Of a DNA stretch of 64,000 nucleotides, positions 60,784-64,000 are shown one piece after another; position 1 is the first letter of the stretch, and every line of letters starts with the position of its first letter. The notes beneath the pieces are model-generated. The model was not told where the DNA came from, did not search any database, and saw nothing but the letters and a program-made list of their open reading frames with translations. The position numbers and the translations under genes were made by a program. Source of the stretch: Devosia riboflavina (GTDB lineage Bacteria; Pseudomonadota; Alphaproteobacteria; Rhizobiales; Devosiaceae); contig NZ_JQGC01000022.1 of NCBI RefSeq assembly GCF_000743575.1, positions 55,528 to 119,527 on the forward strand, in the 5' to 3' direction.

Positions 60784-62679
60784 TTACTCGGCTGCCGGAG
60801 CGCCGCGCTTGACGAAGCCGTCGGGGTCTTCCTGGGCGAGGGCCAGGGCTTCTTCGGCCTCCGTCGCTTCGCGCTGGCGGCTCCACATCTGGGCGTAGAG
60901 GCCGTTTTGGGCGAGGAGCGCGGCGTGGTTGCCGCGTTCGGCAACGAGGCCTTCGCGGAGGACCAGGATTTCGTCGGCATTGATCACCGTCGAGAGCCGG
61001 TGGGCGATGACGACGGTGGTGCGGTTGCGCGAGACGACGTCGAGGGCGGCCTGGATGTCGCGCTCGGTCTTGGTATCGAGGGCCGAGGTCGCCTCATCGA
61101 GGATGAGGATGGACGGGGCCTTCAGGATGGTACGGGCGATGGCAACACGCTGCTTTTCGCCGCCCGAGAGCTTTAGGCCACGTTCGCCGACCGGCGTCTC
61201 AAAACCCTTGGGCAAGGCTTCGATGAAGGCGCCGACCTGGGCCATCTGCGCGGCCTGGCGGACTTCGTCCATCGAGGCGCCGGGGCGGCCATATTCGATA
61301 TTGTAGCCGATGGTGTCGTTGAACAGCACCGTATCCTGCGGGACCATGCCGATAGTGGAGCGCAGGCTTTCCTGCGTCACATCGCGCAGGTCCTGCCCGT
61401 CGATAGTGATGCGGCCGCCGGTGACGTCATAGAAGCGATAGAGCAGGCGCGAGATGGTCGACTTGCCGGCACCGGTGGGGCCGACGATGGCGACAGTCTT
61501 GCCGGCGGGGACTTCGAAGCTGACGCCCTTGAGGATCGGGCGGTCGGAATCGTAGTGGAAGGTGACATCCTCGAAGCGGATGACCGGGCCGGTGACGGCG
61601 AGCGGCTTGGCATCGGGCTTGTCGGTGATTTCGGGGGCCTGGTCGAGAAGCTTGAACATTTCCTCGATGTCGGTGAGGCCCTGGCGGAGTTCGCGATAGA
61701 CGAAGCCGATGAAGTTGAGCGGGCGATAGACCTGCATCAGGAAGGTGTTGAGGAGGACGAAATCGCCCAGCGTCAGGCGACCGTCGAGAACGCCGAGAAT
61801 GGCCATGATGGAGATGGCCAGGAAACCGCCATAGAAGATAACGGCCTGGCCGAAATTGAGCCAGCCCAGTGAGGTCCAGATGCGGATGGCGGACTTTTCA
61901 TAGTTCGCCATGGAGCGATCGTAGCGCTCGGCTTCCATCTTCTCATTGGCGAAGTATTTCACCGTCTCATAATTGAGGAGACTGTCGATGGCCTTGCCAT
62001 TCGCGTCCGTGTCGGAATCGTTCATGTCCCGGCGGATGGCGATGCGCCAATTGGAGGCCTTGATGGTGAAATAGAGATAGGCCCAGATCATCACCACCAG
62101 AACGCCGACATAGCTGACCCCGAAGAGCCAGACGAAGATGATGGCGACGACGATGAATTCGAGAATGGTCGGCACGATGTTGAGCATGGCGAAACGGACG
62201 ACCGTTTCGATGCCCTTGGTGCCGCGCTCGATGACGCGGGAGAGGCCGCCGGTGCGACGCGCCAGATGGAAGCGTAGCGACAGGCGATGGACGTGGTGGA
62301 AGGTTTCGAGCGCGAGCTTCCGCACCGCATGCTGGCCGACGCCGGCAAAGAGCACGTCGCGCAACTGCTGGAAGGCCGCGTCGAGGACATTGCCGAGCAC
62401 GTAGGCGATCACCAGCACGACGGGGATAGCGAGACCGAGGATCAACTGGCTATCGGCGTCGGTGCCATCGAGGCTGTCGATGATGCCCTTATAGGCAAAG
62501 GGAATGAGGGTGGTCGCGACCTTGCTGAGGACCAGGGCGCCGAGGGCGAGGATGACCTGCATGCGCAGATCGGGCCGGCCTTCGGGCCACATATAGGGCC
62601 AGAGATTGCGAACGGTAGAGAATACAGAGCCTTCGTCCGCGCTAACGGACGGCTTCTTTTCAGTGCTGTTTTGAGCCAT
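60784..62679 (-). CDS. ABC exporter, ATM1-type (membrane and ATPase domains fused)
   Basis: 631 residues. Six-helix export domain (about residues 40-330) with RFHLARRTGGLSRVIERGTKGIE and SLLNYETVKYFANEKMEAERYD, both hallmarks of the Atm1 group; then ATPase with Walker A GPTGAGKST, signature LSGGEKQRVAIARTIL, Walker B ILILDEATSALD. Atm1 relatives export glutathione conjugates, glutathione polysulfide or heavy-metal thiol complexes. Its start overlaps the ArsR stop (TAATG), pointing to metal or thiol stress control. Confidence 0.92.
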   Translation of the reverse strand: MAQNSTEKKPSVSADEGSVFSTVRNLWPYMWPEGRPDLRMQVILALGALVLSKVATTLIPFAYKGIIDSLDGTDADSQLILGLAIPVVLVIAYVLGNVLDAAFQQLRDVLFAGVGQHAVRKLALETFHHVHRLSLRFHLARRTGGLSRVIERGTKGIETVVRFAMLNIVPTILEFIVVAIIFVWLFGVSYVGVLVVMIWAYLYFTIKASNWRIAIRRDMNDSDTDANGKAIDSLLNYETVKYFANEKMEAERYDRSMANYEKSAIRIWTSLGWLNFGQAVIFYGGFLAISIMAILGVLDGRLTLGDFVLLNTFLMQVYRPLNFIGFVYRELRQGLTDIEEMFKLLDQAPEITDKPDAKPLAVTGPVIRFEDVTFHYDSDRPILKGVSFEVPAGKTVAIVGPTGAGKSTISRLLYRFYDVTGGRITIDGQDLRDVTQESLRSTIGMVPQDTVLFNDTIGYNIEYGRPGASMDEVRQAAQMAQVGAFIEALPKGFETPVGERGLKLSGGEKQRVAIARTILKAPSILILDEATSALDTKTERDIQAALDVVSRNRTTVVIAHRLSTVINADEILVLREGLVAERGNHAALLAQNGLYAQMWSRQREATEAEEALALAQEDPDGFVKRGAPAAE

Positions 62680-62999
62680 TAGGCCGGTTCCGCTTCCTTG
62701 TGGGGCGCTTGGAAGTTGAGGCCATCGAGAAGGCCTCCGAAGGCGGTACCGATTTCGGACAGCCGGTCATGCCGGATCATGTAGCGATTGCGCGTACCAT
62801 GAGGCTTGCGCTCGATCAGGCCTGCATCGAGCAGCACTTTTATGTGCTGGGAGACGGTGGACTGGGCGAGGGGCAAGGAATCTGTGACATCGCCACAGCA
62901 ACATTCCCGCTGCTGCTGGCTCGCGAGGAACCGCAGGATATTGAGCCGGACCGGATGGCCGAGGGCTCGCATGATGTTGGCGATGTCGTCGTCTTGCAT
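62679..62999 (-). CDS. ArsR-family metalloregulator
   Basis: 106 residues. Winged helix (ALGHPVRLNILRFLASQQ, PLAQSTVSQHIKVLLDAGLIERKPHGTRNRY) with three consecutive Cys at 33-35 in RECCCGDV, near where ArsR and CadC place metal-sensing thiols. Translationally coupled to the Atm1-type exporter. No ribosome site is seen before the ATG; a near-palindrome CCGAATTAATCGG at 63008-63020 abuts it and may be its operator. Confidence 0.88.
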   Translation of the reverse strand: MQDDDIANIMRALGHPVRLNILRFLASQQQRECCCGDVTDSLPLAQSTVSQHIKVLLDAGLIERKPHGTRNRYMIRHDRLSEIGTAFGGLLDGLNFQAPHKEAEPA

Positions 63000-63180
63000 G
63001 GGGCCGGCCGAATTAATCGGTGAATTGCGATGAACATGGTGAGGATTGGCCGCAAGGTCAATCCCCGGGGATGGTTTGGGGGTAGAAATAGGGCGTTAGG
63101 CCAGGGACCGGTGCTTACCGATCACCCCCTCCCGGCCTCCCCCGTTCAGGGGGAGGTGAAGAGAGGTGGTTCACAGTCAG

Positions 63181-63204
63181 AAATGGCGCCCGGGGGCGCC
63201 ATTT
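63181..63204. terminator. Hairpin behind the LysM-protein gene
   Basis: Perfect 10-bp stem AAATGGCGCC / GGCGCCATTT with loop CGGG, 13 bp behind the stop of the minus-strand gene. Weak U-tract on either strand. Confidence 0.6.
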
Positions 63205-63217
63205 TGTGTCAGTAGGC

Positions 63218-64000
63218 CTATTGGGGCAGGCTGAACACCTGGCCGGGATAGATGCGATCGGGGTCGCGGATCTGGCCGGTATTGGCATCGTAGATGGTCG
63301 TATATTTGATGCCTTCGCCATAGACGCGGCGGGCGATGGTCCAGAGATTGTCGCCACGGCGGATGATGGCCTTGCCCGAAGCGAAACGTTGGGCATCGGG
63401 CGAGCCGACTGCCACCGCGACCATTGTGGGCACGGCAGGTTCGGCTGTCGGCTGCGACGCGGCGGGGGCCTCCGCCACGGCGACCGGGGTCGGAGTGGCC
63501 GGAGCCTCGGGCGTTGCCGGGGCGGGAGTTTCCGGAGCTGGTGTCGCAGGCGTGGTTGCGGGAGCCGGGGTGGCGGCGGACTCGGTTGGTGTCGCTGCCG
63601 GCTGGGCCGGTGCTGTCGGAGCGGGTTGGGCTGGCGCCGCTGCGGCAGGCTCTGCTTGTGCCACCGCAGGAGCGGCAGGGGTCGCAGGCTCGGCAACCGG
63701 GGCTGAGGGCGTAGCAGCCGGGGCCGGCGTTGTTGCAGCGGCAGGTGCGGGCGCCGGGGGTGCCTCGGCGCTGGCGACGGCTGTAGCGGGCTCGGTCGCC
63801 GTTGCCGGCATGTCGACGACGAAGTCGACCTCGGCGCGGGCGATCACGTCAGGCGAACCGGCGGCGAGCAGGTCGGCGCGGACGCGCTGGCTGGGAGCGT
63901 CGAGAACGTCGCCGCCTTCGACGAGCCAGCGGCCGCCTTCGATGGTGGCATCGGCGATGAAGGTGTCATCGACATAGAGACGCACAATGCCGCCTTCGGG
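63218..64000 (-). CDS. LysM-domain protein with Ala/Pro-rich linker, 5' end outside window
   Basis: C-terminal portion only. The frame is open to the right edge, so the first in-window Met is not the real start. From the edge: a beta-rich part (IVRLYVDDTFIADATIEGGRWLVEGGDVLDAPSQRVRADLL), a low-complexity linker of about 130 residues made mostly of Ala, Pro, Glu and Thr, then one LysM domain (IIRRGDNLWTIARRVYGEGIKYTTIYDANTGQIRDPDRIYPGQVFSLP) at the C-terminus. LysM binds peptidoglycan; proteins of this layout sit in the periplasm or envelope. Confidence 0.9.
   Translation of the reverse strand, partial: PEGGIVRLYVDDTFIADATIEGGRWLVEGGDVLDAPSQRVRADLLAAGSPDVIARAEVDFVVDMPATATEPATAVASAEAPPAPAPAAATTPAPAATPSAPVAEPATPAAPAVAQAEPAAAAPAQPAPTAPAQPAATPTESAATPAPATTPATPAPETPAPATPEAPATPTPVAVAEAPAASQPTAEPAVPTMVAVAVGSPDAQRFASGKAIIRRGDNLWTIARRVYGEGIKYTTIYDANTGQIRDPDRIYPGQVFSLPQ

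Overview
The window is high-GC, densely coded DNA with Shine-Dalgarno led operons, many 4-nt ATGA start/stop overlaps and families of short intergenic palindromes. A very large NAD-type glutamate dehydrogenase, ChvE/Ugp-style sugar ABC systems, a DUF6894 protein, a four-cysteine SufR-like regulator next to superoxide dismutase, and a TGA-N9-TCA iron box typical of RirA all point to an alphaproteobacterium of the Hyphomicrobiales. Devosia or a relative is my best guess, from gene content only. I saw no rRNA, tRNA, CRISPR array, phage or insertion sequence.

Left part (1-13.2 kb): a dipeptide-type ABC importer on the minus strand (fused double ATPase cut by the window edge, plus two permeases) diverges from a plus-strand operon of seven genes (3.87-10.8 kb). 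That operon looks like an unusual relative of the dsz organosulfur desulfurization pathway. It has two tandem DszB-like proteins that keep the Cys/His/Arg active-site pattern of 2'-hydroxybiphenyl-2-sulfinate desulfinase and lack signal peptides, a DszC/SfnB-like acyl-CoA-dehydrogenase-fold monooxygenase between them, a class A FAD monooxygenase, an NAD(P)-binding reductase, a DszA/NtaA-like FMN monooxygenase and a DUF3088 thioredoxin-like protein. Behind it on the minus strand lie an Rrf2 regulator with four cysteines and a clear promoter/operator, and a flavin reductase that could supply reduced FMN. An iron operon (siderophore-interacting ferric reductase plus a small protein) follows, with a RirA-type box.

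Middle part (13.6-40.4 kb): carbohydrate use. A minus-strand cluster encodes a MalEFGK-type importer, a GH2 beta-glycosidase and a LacI regulator. A plus-strand cluster holds a six-hairpin glycosidase, a second MalEFGK-type importer (Tat-exported binding protein, with a strong terminator behind it), an ArsR-like regulator with a long C-terminal extension, a GH51 alpha-L-arabinofuranosidase, a complete oligopeptide-type importer probably used for oligosaccharides, a GH43-like protein and an alpha/beta hydrolase. A TTGTAT-C-ATACAA palindrome sits at the promoter of the oligosaccharide importer.

Right part (40.5-64 kb): housekeeping and stress genes: group III truncated haemoglobin, SufR-like regulator divergent from Fe-superoxide dismutase, a second flavin reductase, NAD-glutamate dehydrogenase, a ParDE-like toxin-antitoxin pair, fructose-1,6-bisphosphatase, an AGE-family sugar isomerase, an SDR, CysQ, a PadR-controlled RND efflux pump, a GNAT enzyme, an apparently leaderless HTH gene with two identical operators coupled to a ClpN-domain protein, an ArsR-Atm1-type exporter operon, and the C-terminal part of a LysM protein at the edge.
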